This document shows, piece after piece, positions 25,179-34,109 of a stretch of DNA of 64,000 bases (within the stretch, counting starts at the first letter, position 1; each line of letters opens with the position of its first letter). The stretch spans positions 496,001 through 560,000 of the forward strand of contig CP073743.1 of the NCBI GenBank assembly GCA_024397935.1, written 5' to 3'. The position numbers were made by a program, and so were the translations under genes. Source of the stretch: a bacterium SCSIO 12844 (lineage in GTDB: Bacteria > Pseudomonadota > Gammaproteobacteria > Francisellales > Francisellaceae). The notes beneath the pieces were generated by a model, which worked only from the letters and a program-made list of their open reading frames with translations, searched no databases and was not told the origin of the DNA.

Positions 25179-25658
25179 ATGGCAAAAGGTACAATTAATA
25201 AGGTAATTTTATTAGGGCGTTTAGGTGCAGATCCAGAAGTTCGTCAAACACCAAGTGGTATGACTGTTGTTAATTTACGTCTAGCAACAAATGATGGTTA
25301 TAAAGATAAAAACAGTGGTCAGTTTGTTGAAACAACTGAGTGGCATCGTGTTGTCCTATTTGCAAGACAAGCAGAAGTCGCAGCTGAATATTGTAAAAAA
25401 GGTTCATTGGTTTATATTGAAGGGCGTATCCGTACGAATAAATGGCAAGATCAGCAAGGCATGGATCGTTATACAACAGAGATCGTTGCAAGCGAACTTC
25501 AATTAATTGGTTCTCGCTCTGATAGTCAAGCTTATCAAAGTGATGATTATGCTTCGCAGGCTGACTCAACTGAGCGTAAAACACCAGTAACTGAACAAGC
25601 GACTCCATCGTTAGCAGAATTAGACAAAGACTTTAATGATGATGAGATACCTTTTTAA
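25179..25658 (+). CDS. ssb: Single-stranded DNA-binding protein
   Basis: A 159-residue SSB. The OB-fold occupies about residues 1-112 (KGTINKVILLGRLGADPEVR, VVNLRLATND, TEWHRVVLFARQAEVAAEYC and IEGRIRTNKWQDQQGMDRY). A short flexible linker leads to the acidic tip DFNDDEIPF, which recruits repair and replication proteins. ATG 25179 is favoured over ATG 25173 because AAGGA is then about nine bases upstream and the product begins MAKGTINKV like its relatives. Confidence 0.96.
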   Translation: MAKGTINKVILLGRLGADPEVRQTPSGMTVVNLRLATNDGYKDKNSGQFVETTEWHRVVLFARQAEVAAEYCKKGSLVYIEGRIRTNKWQDQQGMDRYTTEIVASELQLIGSRSDSQAYQSDDYASQADSTERKTPVTEQATPSLAELDKDFNDDEIPF

Positions 25659-25773
25659 AGAATTATGATAACAAAAAATTGACAAATGCATAAAGGCAAG
25701 GTATGTTGTTGTTCATTTTTTAGTGTAAATGAAATATAACTAACTTTAATATAGATAAAACTGGAGAATAACA

Positions 25774-26043
25774 TTGGCAAACAGTAAACAAGCAGCTAAA
25801 AGAGCACGCCAAGCGGAAAAAAACCGTAAGCATAACATGGCTCGTCGTTCAATGATGCGTACTTTTATGAAAAAAGTATTAAAGGCAGTTGAAGTAAAAG
25901 ACGTTGACCAAGCGAAAGAAGCGTTTAAAACATTAGTTCCGATTCTTGATCGCTATGCAACTAAAGGTTTAATCCACAAAAATAAAGCTGCTCGTCATAA
26001 GAGTCGCTTGAATGCTAAGATTCGTGCCTTAGAAACTGCATAA
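25774..26043 (+). CDS. rpsT: 30S ribosomal protein S20
   Basis: The 89-residue product begins [20 protein letters not shown], diagnostic for S20. The start codon is TTG at 25774 after a GGAG site. Escherichia coli rpsT also starts with UUG, where S20 represses its own translation, so the same control is plausible here. A strong terminator follows. Confidence 0.97.
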   Translation: MANSKQAAKRARQAEKNRKHNMARRSMMRTFMKKVLKAVEVKDVDQAKEAFKTLVPILDRYATKGLIHKNKAARHKSRLNAKIRALETA

Positions 26044-26074
26044 GTCTTATATCCTTTAAAATATACATTAAGAT

Positions 26075-26112
26075 AAAAGCCCGTTTAATTTAAAAATTAA
26101 GTGGGCTTTTTT
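26075..26112 (+). terminator. Rho-independent terminator after rpsT
   Basis: A 16-base stem (26075-26090 pairing with 26095-26110, two G-U pairs) with a four-base loop TAAA is followed by a T run. The other strand also ends in a T-rich stretch, so it may stop both rpsT and convergent spoT transcripts. Confidence 0.9.
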
Positions 26113-26123
26113 GTGTTTGGTGG

Positions 26124-28283
26124 TTACTGTATTAACGTTGCTTTTTGTTTCACTTTAAAACGGCGTATAACACGATAAACTCGTGGTAGGCGTTTAAGCG
26201 CACGTAGAGAGCTTGCAAGCTCTGTTCGATTGGCTACTTCAATAATCATTGATAAAACACCATAAATACTATCAGATTCTTCAACATTAATTTGTTGAAT
26301 ATGAATGCCCATATTGCCAATAACCGTTGCAATATCGGCAATAGCGCCGGTATAGTTGGCAGTTTCTATCTGTAGTTGACAAGCAAAACGTTGATTAACA
26401 TTATCTCCCCAATCAGTACGAACAATCTGATGTGGGTTTCGTTTAAGGACTTTTTGTTTTTTTAGTTCATTACATTTACGATGATGTACCTCTAAGCCTT
26501 GATTAGGAATCATAATACCTAAAATCTTATCGCCGGGAATCGGATAGCAGCACTTAGCAAAATTAATATTGGTTGATTCATTACCATGAACAAGTAATGC
26601 TGGGCTGAAAATAGAGGCACCTGATTTATACCGTGGCTCTTTATCACGGATGCATTTAAAAATAAATTTAGCAATCTCAGTTGGTTCTTTCTCACCACGG
26701 CCAATTTTAATTAATAAAGCTTTTAATGAATTAACGCCGTATTCCTTAGTGATGCGCTCGATCATAGGATCAGTTAAATCTTGGTCAATATTTAATTTAT
26801 TTAATATCAAAAAGCGGTTAACTAAGCGTTTACCAAGGTTAAATGCTTCATCATTTGCTTGTTCACGAATGTATTGCCTAATGGCACTTTTAGCTTTACC
26901 CGTTTTGACAAAATTAAGCCAGGCAGGGTTAGGGCTTGCAGTAGGAGAAGTAATAATCTCAACTGTTTCTCCATGGGCAAGTGTGTAGCTTAATGGCGTC
27001 ATTCGACGGTTAACACGCGCAGCAATACAGTGATTACCAATTTCGGTATGAATGGCATAAGCAAAGTCAACAGGTGTTGCATCACGTGGTAATTCAATAA
27101 TTTCACCGGTTGGCGTAAATACATACACTTCATCTGGGAATAAATCAACTTTAACGTTCTCAACAAACTCAATGGATGAATCCGTATGCTCTTGAATTTC
27201 AGATAAGCGTTCAATCCACTGTTTTGCTTTTTGTTCAGTTAAGCCTTTAGATTTATAAAGCCAGTGAGCTGCAATGCCTTGCTCTGCCATATAATCCATT
27301 TCGCGTGTTCGTATTTGAACTTCAATTGGTACGCCATAAGGGCCAAGTAAAGTGGTATGTAGTGATTGATAGCCATTAGCCTTAGGTAGTGCAATATAAT
27401 CTTTAAATCGCCCTGGTAGGGGCTTAAATAAGCTATGAACTGCACCAAGTAATTGATAGCACTCAGTAACATTCTCAGTGATAATGCGAAAACCATAAAC
27501 ATCCATAATCTCAGATAGCGGTAGTTTTCGTTTTTGCATTTTTCGATAAATGCTATATAAATGTTTTTGACGCCCAGTAATATGATAATTTTCAGGGATA
27601 TTAAGCTCTTTTAAATGATCAATTAACAGTGCTTTTAATTTTTCATGTAAGCGTTTTCTATTACCAATGGCTTGCTTAACATTGGCTTTTAAAATTCTAT
27701 ATCGAAATGGGTAAAGCGCTTCAAAAGCTAATTCTTCTAGTTGTGATTTAAAATCATGCATACCAAGGCGGTGTGCTAAGGGTGCATAAATTTCTAATGT
27801 CTCATGTGCAATACGTCGTCGTTTATCAGGACGTAGTGGTCCAAGCGTTGACATATTATGTAAGCGATCAGCAAGCTTAATGACAATAACACGTAAGTCA
27901 TGTGCCATCGCTAACATCATTTTTCTAAAATTTTCAGCTTGTGCTTCTTGCTTGGATTTAAATTGAATTTTTAGTAGCTTTGTTACACCGTCGACAAGAT
28001 TGGCAATTTCTTGGCCAAAATTAGCTTTAATATCTTCAGAGGTAACTTCAGTATCTTCAACTGTATCGTGTAGTAATGCAGCAATTAGTGTTTCTTTATC
28101 TGCTTTGATATCGGTTAAAACTTCAGCTGCAGCAACAGGATGGGTAAAATAGGGTTCTCCTGAGCTACGCTTTTGAGTTTCATGAGCATCTGCACCAAAG
28201 ATAAATGCTTTAGCAATTTCTTGGCGATCTTCATTGCTACAGTAGTTTGCTAACTTGCAGTTTAAGTTTTCAAATAAAAACAT
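26124..28283 (-). CDS. spoT: Bifunctional (p)ppGpp synthetase/hydrolase
   Basis: A 719-residue RelA/SpoT homologue. The N-terminal HD hydrolase looks active, with YFTHPVAAAEVL and LLHDTVEDT. The synthetase domain has YGFRIITENVTECYQLLG, RFKDYIALPKANGYQSLHTT and VEIQIRTREMD. A TGS domain (VYVFTPTGEIIELPRDATPVDFAY), a zinc-finger-like/helical region with the CCYPIPGD motif, and a C-terminal ACT domain follow. An intact HD motif favours SpoT or a bifunctional Rel over the synthetase-only RelA. It controls the stringent response. It is not next to gmk or rpoZ here but convergent with rpsT. Confidence 0.95.
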   Translation of the reverse strand: MFLFENLNCKLANYCSNEDRQEIAKAFIFGADAHETQKRSSGEPYFTHPVAAAEVLTDIKADKETLIAALLHDTVEDTEVTSEDIKANFGQEIANLVDGVTKLLKIQFKSKQEAQAENFRKMMLAMAHDLRVIVIKLADRLHNMSTLGPLRPDKRRRIAHETLEIYAPLAHRLGMHDFKSQLEELAFEALYPFRYRILKANVKQAIGNRKRLHEKLKALLIDHLKELNIPENYHITGRQKHLYSIYRKMQKRKLPLSEIMDVYGFRIITENVTECYQLLGAVHSLFKPLPGRFKDYIALPKANGYQSLHTTLLGPYGVPIEVQIRTREMDYMAEQGIAAHWLYKSKGLTEQKAKQWIERLSEIQEHTDSSIEFVENVKVDLFPDEVYVFTPTGEIIELPRDATPVDFAYAIHTEIGNHCIAARVNRRMTPLSYTLAHGETVEIITSPTASPNPAWLNFVKTGKAKSAIRQYIREQANDEAFNLGKRLVNRFLILNKLNIDQDLTDPMIERITKEYGVNSLKALLIKIGRGEKEPTEIAKFIFKCIRDKEPRYKSGASIFSPALLVHGNESTNINFAKCCYPIPGDKILGIMIPNQGLEVHHRKCNELKKQKVLKRNPHQIVRTDWGDNVNQRFACQLQIETANYTGAIADIATVIGNMGIHIQQINVEESDSIYGVLSMIIEVANRTELASSLRALKRLPRVYRVIRRFKVKQKATLIQ

Positions 28284-28362
28284 AAAAATAGTATGCGCTA
28301 AATTAATCCTTATACTTACAGAGTATAAATGAAAAAGGTAGGTTGAAGCTATCTAAATGCAA

Positions 28363-28629
28363 TTAATTATTTTGATTTGTATCAGATGATGGTGCTAATG
28401 TTTTGCCAGAAGATGCTTTTGTATTTTTTGCGCTTGTATTTTGCGCGTTAAAATAAAACTCTTCAACAAATAGTGGATGTGAGTTACTTGGTACGCCATG
28501 AGGTTGGTTTATATGCGCATTTGATTGAGGTTGAGGTTTTCCTGGTGCAACATCAAAACTTTTTTGCGTGCAGGCGAGTATGCCTAGTGATAGAATAGCA
28601 ATAAAGAAAAAAATGGTTGTTTTAATCAT
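28363..28629 (-). CDS. Small putative lipoprotein
   Basis: Starting at the methionine encoded at 28629, the product is 88 residues: a hydrophobic signal (MIKTTIFFFIAILSLGILAC) ending in a lipobox-like ILAC, then a Pro/Asn/Gln/Ser-rich, probably disordered tail. A start 15 codons further upstream is open but adds a second hydrophobic stretch and is less likely. No family is recognised. It lies between spoT and the divergent tsaC. Confidence 0.65.
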   Translation of the reverse strand: MIKTTIFFFIAILSLGILACTQKSFDVAPGKPQPQSNAHINQPHGVPSNSHPLFVEEFYFNAQNTSAKNTKASSGKTLAPSSDTNQNN

Positions 28630-28679
28630 AATTAAATACCAAAAAATTATTATTAATTTATAAAAGTATAGCAAAAATA

Positions 28680-29246
28680 ATGAAAACTGAAATTATTAAA
28701 GATTTTAACGTAGCAATAGAACAGTTACAAAATCATCGAGTGATTGCTTTACCTGCTGAAGCATGCTTTGGTTTATCTGCATTACCATCTAATGACACGG
28801 TTAATCAAATTTTAATGCTGAAAGGCCGCCTACAATCAAAAGGATTGATATTAGTTGGTCATCAGTTGGAAGTATTTAAAGACTGGATTGATGACTCACA
28901 GTTAACCGATGAGCATCAAAAAAAATTAAATGCCAAGTATGATAAACCAACTACTTGGATTGTGCCTAGCAAGGTATCAGTGCCTAAGTATATTACAGGG
29001 AATTTCAACTCAATCGCTATTCGGATTACCAAGCATCCGGTATTGGCCTATTTATCAAAAACATTAAACTCAGTGCTTATTTCAACAAGTGCAAATTTAC
29101 AAGGACAGCCGCCAGCAATTACAGTTGATGAAGTATTAAAGTATTTTGAGGATAAAATAAGTGGTGTATTTGATGCTCAGATCGGTAGCGCACAATCACC
29201 AAGTCAAATTATTGATTTAATCTCAAATGAAGTCATTCGACGATAA
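28680..29246 (+). CDS. tsaC: Threonylcarbamoyl-AMP synthase, YrdC domain
   Basis: The 188-residue protein is a stand-alone YrdC domain of TsaC length, lacking the C-terminal domain of Sua5. It makes threonylcarbamoyl-AMP for the universal t6A37 modification of ANN-decoding tRNAs. Visible motifs are ALPAEACFGLSALP, LMLKGRLQSKGLIL (the K-x-R nucleotide loop), PTTWIVP, IAIRITKHPV and the STSANLQG loop. The ribosome-binding site is weak. The gene starts six bases beyond a possible longer version of the divergent lipoprotein frame. Confidence 0.92.
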   Translation: MKTEIIKDFNVAIEQLQNHRVIALPAEACFGLSALPSNDTVNQILMLKGRLQSKGLILVGHQLEVFKDWIDDSQLTDEHQKKLNAKYDKPTTWIVPSKVSVPKYITGNFNSIAIRITKHPVLAYLSKTLNSVLISTSANLQGQPPAITVDEVLKYFEDKISGVFDAQIGSAQSPSQIIDLISNEVIRR

Positions 29247-29351
29247 TTATTTTATATTTCATAAAGTCAATTGAATTAATATCAATTGCTAACTAGACGT
29301 TTGCATTAATTCTGTCTAATATGAAGAGGAAATAAATATAGGAGTGTATCT

Positions 29352-29870
29352 ATGAGTCGTGCGTATGATCACATTCGTATCGAAGCGTTATGGAACGAAG
29401 AAAGCGATGATAATCTAAGTAATGACCAGTTTTATCGCTTGTTGATGGAGCAGTATAAAATTTATGTTGAAATGGCAGATCGAGCATCATTTAGAAGAAC
29501 ATTAATTAATCTATTTTTTATGATCGTTAATATTTCAGTTGTTAGTATTATGGCCTTAGGCTTAAGTCGTGCAACAAGTGGCGTGTCGATGTTTTTAATG
29601 TTAATTCCATTATTGGGTTTATTAGCAATTTGTTATGCTTGGTGGCGTTTGGTGCGATTTTATCGACATAGTGTAACCATTAAAGAAAAAATTATTGGTG
29701 AATTAGAGAAACGTATGCCATCAGCAGTATGGCAGGCTGAACGTAAAGCAGTTGTGCTTAAAGGCGCGTTGAACCCATTACACCGACTAGAGAGTGTAAT
29801 GCCATATATATTTTGTTTGTTATATATTGGTATTTACGTTTATTTATGGGTTAATCCACCTTGGAATTGA
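29352..29870 (+). CDS. RipA-type cytoplasmic membrane protein
   Basis: A 172-residue membrane protein with two adjacent helices (about 50-75 and 77-100) and one near the C-terminus (about 147-167). The segment FYRLLMEQYKIYVEMADRAS followed by RRTLINLFFMIVN strongly recalls the RipA family described from Francisella, an inner-membrane protein needed for growth inside host cells. The exact biochemical role is unknown to me. It has GGAG nine bases before the start and its own gap upstream, and is followed after 48 bases by the aminotransferase. Assignment rests on remembered family sequence, without a search. Confidence 0.7.
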   Translation: MSRAYDHIRIEALWNEESDDNLSNDQFYRLLMEQYKIYVEMADRASFRRTLINLFFMIVNISVVSIMALGLSRATSGVSMFLMLIPLLGLLAICYAWWRLVRFYRHSVTIKEKIIGELEKRMPSAVWQAERKAVVLKGALNPLHRLESVMPYIFCLLYIGIYVYLWVNPPWN

Positions 29871-29918
29871 TCAATTGCTATTGACTTATAAAGACTTAAA
29901 GAAGGTTGTGAGAAGAGT

Positions 29919-31178
29919 ATGGCTGATTTAGAATCATTAAAAGCGCGTTATGAGCAATTTAAAGCACAAAATTTAGCACTGGATATGACCCGTGGTAAAC
30001 CTTCTCAAGCACAGCTTGATTTGTCTTTACCGTTATTATCGATTCTAAATGAAAGTGATTATATGAGTGCTTCAAAAGTAGATTGTCGTAATTATAGTAC
30101 GCCAAATTTACTAGCAGGGTTACCAGAATTAAAAGCATTATTTGCAGAGTGTTTTGACTTAAAGGCAGATAATATTGTTTTAGGTGGTAACTCATCATTG
30201 AAGCTTATGTATGATGTTATCTCAGCTATGATGTTACACCCTTTGCCAGGGGCGAATACAACTTGGTCAAAAGAAAAAGTAAAGTTTCTTTGCCCATCAC
30301 CTGGCTATGACCGTCATTTTGGTATTTGTCAGTCACTAGGTATTGAAATGATACCTGTAAAATTAACAGGCTCTGGCCCTGATATGGATGAAGTTGAGCA
30401 TTTAGTTAAAAATGATGCTGCAATTAAAGGGATTTGGTGTGTGCCAAAATACAGCAACCCAACTGGTGAGACGTATTCGGATGAGACGGTTAAACGTTTA
30501 GCTTCAATGAAAACGGCAGCTAATGATTTTAGAATATTTTGGGATAATGCATATGCCGTTCATTATCTGCATGATGAACCCGATCACTTATTAGATATAT
30601 TTAGTGCTTGTGATGATGAAAATCATCCAAATCGCGTATTTTCATTTGCATCAACCAGTAAAATTACCTTTGCTGGGGGTGGTGTTGCTTTAGTTTCATC
30701 CAGTAGTGAAAATACTCAGTGGTTTAAAGAAAAACTTTCTTACCAAACCATTGGTTATGATAAGTTAAATCAATTAAGGCATTTGTACTTTATTGAGACG
30801 AAAGATAGCTTATTGCATCATATGCGCCAACATGCGCGCATTTTAAAACCAAAATTTGATGCTGTATTAAGAGTGTTAGAGAAAGAATTAGGTACTGATG
30901 GGGCGTTTGCTACATGGACTGAGCCAACCGGTGGCTATTTTATTAGTTTAAATACTAAAGATGGCTTAGCTAAACAAGTTGTTGAAATGGCAAGTGAAGT
31001 GGGCGTAAAACTAACTAAGGCAGGCGCCACCTATCCTTATGGTAATGATTTAAGTGATGCCAATATTCGTATTGCACCTTCGATGCCAACAGTAGCTGAA
31101 ATTACCCAAGCATCTGAAGTTTTGGCTTTATGTATTCAGATTGTAACCATTCAAGCGAATGCTCATTGCGCAGTATAA
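29919..31178 (+). CDS. Class I-type PLP-dependent aminotransferase (aspartate aminotransferase-like)
   Basis: The 419-residue enzyme is a fold-type I PLP aminotransferase. LDMTRGKPSQAQLDLS opens it, LGGNSSLKLMYDVISAM binds the phosphate, CVPKYSNPTGETYSDE and FWDNAYAVHYL carry the Asn and Asp/Tyr contacts, and SFASTSKITFAGGGVA holds the Schiff-base lysine. The wording fits the less common bacterial aspartate aminotransferase subgroup (Asp_aminotransf family) rather than AspC. The natural substrate is uncertain. The C-terminal codons overlap the convergent SDR gene by 16 bases. Confidence 0.88.
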   Translation: MADLESLKARYEQFKAQNLALDMTRGKPSQAQLDLSLPLLSILNESDYMSASKVDCRNYSTPNLLAGLPELKALFAECFDLKADNIVLGGNSSLKLMYDVISAMMLHPLPGANTTWSKEKVKFLCPSPGYDRHFGICQSLGIEMIPVKLTGSGPDMDEVEHLVKNDAAIKGIWCVPKYSNPTGETYSDETVKRLASMKTAANDFRIFWDNAYAVHYLHDEPDHLLDIFSACDDENHPNRVFSFASTSKITFAGGGVALVSSSSENTQWFKEKLSYQTIGYDKLNQLRHLYFIETKDSLLHHMRQHARILKPKFDAVLRVLEKELGTDGAFATWTEPTGGYFISLNTKDGLAKQVVEMASEVGVKLTKAGATYPYGNDLSDANIRIAPSMPTVAEITQASEVLALCIQIVTIQANAHCAV

Positions 31179-31897
31179 CCACCATCAATGGGTAAGATAG
31201 CGCCTGTTATATAAGATGCTTTACCTGATGCTAAAAAGTACGCTAATTCAGCAATTTCATTGGCTTTACCAATACGTTTAAGTGGTTGAAGGTTCGCTTC
31301 TTCACTGTGAATATCAGCTAATGCAATGCCTGATCGATCGCTATAACGTTTTACAGCCGCTTGGTATAATTCTGTATCAATTGTACCCGCTGCAATGCAG
31401 TTTGCAGTGATATTGTACTTAGCATAATCTAATGCAATGTTTTTTGTTAATTGACCAATGGCAGCTTTCGTTAAACCATAAATAGCAGAGCTTGGTTTGG
31501 CTATACTACATTGGTCAGAACCTATGGTAATAATATGAGCGCTGTTATTTGCTTTCATCATAGGTATTACTTCACGAATTAAGACAAAAGTCGATTTTAA
31601 ATTGGTATTGATAACATCATAAAAATCTTCATCCGTTGTATTTTCAATTGTCGCAGAGAAGTGTTTGCCAGCATTTGAAATGAGAGCATCAACTGTATTT
31701 GTCTGTGTTTGAATTTGTTTGATAGCCTGAGTAATTTTATTGCTATTGGTTAAATCACATTTAATCCAGCAATCCTTATTGTGTTTAGGTTCGTTAATAT
31801 CTAAATTAAAAACTTGCCAATTTTTGGCTAAAAATAATTCAAGGCAAGCCTCTCCAATCCCTGATGAAGCACCAGAGATAATGATTGTTTTTGTCAT
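31163..31897 (-). CDS. Short-chain dehydrogenase/reductase
   Basis: The 244-residue SDR has the nucleotide-binding motif SGASSGIGEA, NAG in ALISNAGKH, the catalytic Ser in TIGSDQCS, YGLTKAAIG with the Tyr-x3-Lys pair, and the C-terminal ITGAILPIDGGY. It oxidises or reduces an alcohol/carbonyl with NAD(P). It is followed upstream by an amidohydrolase (24-base gap, same strand); SDR plus lactonase-type amidohydrolase pairs occur in non-phosphorylative sugar oxidation such as the L-fucose pathway. That link is only suggestive. Confidence 0.9.
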   Translation of the reverse strand: MTKTIIISGASSGIGEACLELFLAKNWQVFNLDINEPKHNKDCWIKCDLTNSNKITQAIKQIQTQTNTVDALISNAGKHFSATIENTTDEDFYDVINTNLKSTFVLIREVIPMMKANNSAHIITIGSDQCSIAKPSSAIYGLTKAAIGQLTKNIALDYAKYNITANCIAAGTIDTELYQAAVKRYSDRSGIALADIHSEEANLQPLKRIGKANEIAELAYFLASGKASYITGAILPIDGGYTAQ

Positions 31898-31920
31898 TGA
31901 TAAATTTTTCCTTATTTTAC

Positions 31921-32787
31921 TTAAAAGTTAAATGCATAAAATTGATTGGCATTGTCAAAGAAAAGCTTTTTTTTGTCAGCATCATTTAAATTAGTTTGTT
32001 TTAATTGATTCAACCATGTTGAATAATTATCATTAAAATCAACTGGAAAATTACTACCATAAATTAAGCGCTCAATGCCGATTGTATCCACTAAATAATT
32101 TAAAAGCTTATTGAGTTCATTTAGTTTAAAATTACTTTTAAACATATTTAAGCCAGAGACTTTAATATAAATCGATTTAAATGGCTTAAGTGATTCAATG
32201 GCTTGAGTCCACAAGTGAAATTCATTATCATTATCCATAATGGGTAATGATAAGTGTTCAAGCATAATCTTGCCTTTGAATTGATCTAAAAAAGGCATGA
32301 GTTTAAGCCATTGTTTTGGGTAGAATTGTGCTTCAAAAATTAAGTTATAATCAGCTAATATTTGCAAGTTTTCAATCAAGTTTGAGTTAGTACTTTCATC
32401 TGATTGCATCGGGTTATAATGGGCTAAGTCTTGATGCGCTAAAATATGGCGAATACCAATAACTTCTGGGTATTCTAGCAAACGCTCGATAGCAGTTTTA
32501 AATGTATTTGGAGATTGTAAAATATCAACAAAGGCAATGATTTTAAGTTTAATCTCTGGATGTTTTTGCGCTTCTTTAATAAGCCATTGAGTTTCTTTAA
32601 GTGTATCAACTTTTGAATCATGTGCTTCAATATGCACAATACCTTTAAGAGGATGATCAAGTGATGTTTTAATGGCTTCTAAAGTAAAGGATTTTTGAAT
32701 GGCTTTAAAGTCATCAGATAAAAAAATCCATTGATTGTAGTTATTTTCTATATCCCATAAATGGATATGACTGTCGATGATGTTCAT
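31921..32787 (-). CDS. Amidohydrolase family 2 (TIM-barrel lactonase-like) protein
   Basis: The 288-residue protein begins MNIIDSHIHLWDIENN, with the HxH metal motif of the amidohydrolase-2 family, and contains GIRHILAHQ, KIMLEHLSLPI and the late RLIYGSNFPVDF with the active-site aspartate. Relatives include L-fuconolactonase, L-rhamnono-lactonase and 2-pyrone-4,6-dicarboxylate lactonase. Co-orientation with the SDR supports an aldose-dehydrogenase/lactonase pair. The substrate cannot be fixed. Confidence 0.85.
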   Translation of the reverse strand: MNIIDSHIHLWDIENNYNQWIFLSDDFKAIQKSFTLEAIKTSLDHPLKGIVHIEAHDSKVDTLKETQWLIKEAQKHPEIKLKIIAFVDILQSPNTFKTAIERLLEYPEVIGIRHILAHQDLAHYNPMQSDESTNSNLIENLQILADYNLIFEAQFYPKQWLKLMPFLDQFKGKIMLEHLSLPIMDNDNEFHLWTQAIESLKPFKSIYIKVSGLNMFKSNFKLNELNKLLNYLVDTIGIERLIYGSNFPVDFNDNYSTWLNQLKQTNLNDADKKKLFFDNANQFYAFNF

Positions 32788-32901
32788 AAATAATTCAAGT
32801 TAAATGACTGTGTAATGATTATATAAGATATATTAAAGCATTTGTTAGTCTGATGATAATTAATTAAATATTTTATAGTATTATTTAGAAAATAAAGTGG
32901 T

Positions 32902-33996
32902 TTATTTTTTAGATGCAACTGCTTTTTTAGAGACAGTTGCTTTACTTTTAGTAGTTGTAGATTTTTTAGTGCTTTTTGCAACTTTTGTAGTTCCCTTTTT
33001 TAAGGGTGTAGGGTCCATAGCTAGTTTAAATTCCCTTTTAATGTGCTCTGGTACTTCTTCAGCCAAAGTAAATTGCCAATTTGTTTGTTTGACTAATGCA
33101 CCAACAATCCGACTTTTAACGGAATCAAGTATGGCATTTAAAACTGCCTTAAATGCAGTAAGTAGTTGAGCACCAAATTGAGCTATTTTAACTGAGAAGG
33201 TAGCATCAGATTCACCTGAAGCGCGCTTTGGAGATTTAACTTTTTCTTCAGTACCAACTTTCTCTAGTGCGCCAACACTTCTTAGTTGTTTAATAATATT
33301 ATCAATAAGTTCATTAACTTTTTTCTGTTCAACAACAGGTTCTAAGGAACCCTCTAAAGTAGTTGTAAGTGTTACAGGTACTTTACCCTCAGCTGGTAAT
33401 TTAATATAAACATAATCAGAAACTCGATCATTAATATTCCCTGGTTTGTTATAAGACTTTACTCGTTTAGACTCAGCTGCTTCTCCGGCACCTCCAGGTG
33501 AGCTAACATCAGTTTTAATGGTAAATTTAACGCCACCAAAATGTGATGGATCAACTTCTCCAGTAACTTCAGTATCCGCAGATGATCTAATATGCGCAAG
33601 CTCATCTCCATCTTCGCTTGTTCGATAAAGTGTTGTTGTCATAGTACCAATTAATGCAATATCAACTTTAGAGATTAATTTTTGAATAAGCCCTGCAATT
33701 TCAGTAGCAACTTTTTTAGCGCCACCATTAGCAGTCATACCAGGTATTTGCATTAAATCTGCAACAAGCTGTACACCTGTTTCAATACGTGAATTCTGTT
33801 TCAATAAGAGTTTGAAATTTTTATCATAATCAATATTGATATAAGCGCTAGTTGTTTTTTCATCAGCTGTGACAACTTTAATTGGTCTTGGACGTGGCAC
33901 TTCCCAAATGCCAAAGCCTTTAGGTGTGGCATCAATATTTTTACCATTCCAAATCATTTCTTTATCTTTAACAAGTCGAAAATATTTTTTACCCAT
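32902..33996 (-). CDS. Unknown protein with Lys/Thr/Ser-rich histone-H1-like tail
   Basis: A 364-residue protein that I do not recognise. It starts after AAGGAAG. There is no signal peptide or membrane helix. The body mixes beta-rich stretches (ALIGTMTTTLYRTS, VKFTIKTDV, VPVTLTTTLEGSLEP) with helical ones, and an SPKRASGESD linker near residue 260. The last ~35 residues are almost only K, T, S, A and V (KKSTTTKSKATVSKKAVASK), like histone H1 tails, bacterial Hc1/AlgP-type DNA-binding tails or phasin tails. It could bind DNA or RNA in the cell or act in a host. It is flanked by 113-114-base gaps and appears monocistronic. Confidence 0.75.
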   Translation of the reverse strand: MGKKYFRLVKDKEMIWNGKNIDATPKGFGIWEVPRPRPIKVVTADEKTTSAYINIDYDKNFKLLLKQNSRIETGVQLVADLMQIPGMTANGGAKKVATEIAGLIQKLISKVDIALIGTMTTTLYRTSEDGDELAHIRSSADTEVTGEVDPSHFGGVKFTIKTDVSSPGGAGEAAESKRVKSYNKPGNINDRVSDYVYIKLPAEGKVPVTLTTTLEGSLEPVVEQKKVNELIDNIIKQLRSVGALEKVGTEEKVKSPKRASGESDATFSVKIAQFGAQLLTAFKAVLNAILDSVKSRIVGALVKQTNWQFTLAEEVPEHIKREFKLAMDPTPLKKGTTKVAKSTKKSTTTKSKATVSKKAVASKK

Positions 33997-34109
33997 TAAC
34001 TAACTTCCTTTGAGTTTATTAATTACGTATAAAATAATGATAGTACAAAGTTTTTATTTTATGAGAAAATTAGTTTAATAGTTTCAGTTGTTAAATTGAT
34101 TATTGTAAT

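Noticed and set aside
25270-25608. 112-codon frame antisense to ssb
   Set aside because: It is fully within ssb, whose OB-fold and acidic tip are unambiguous.
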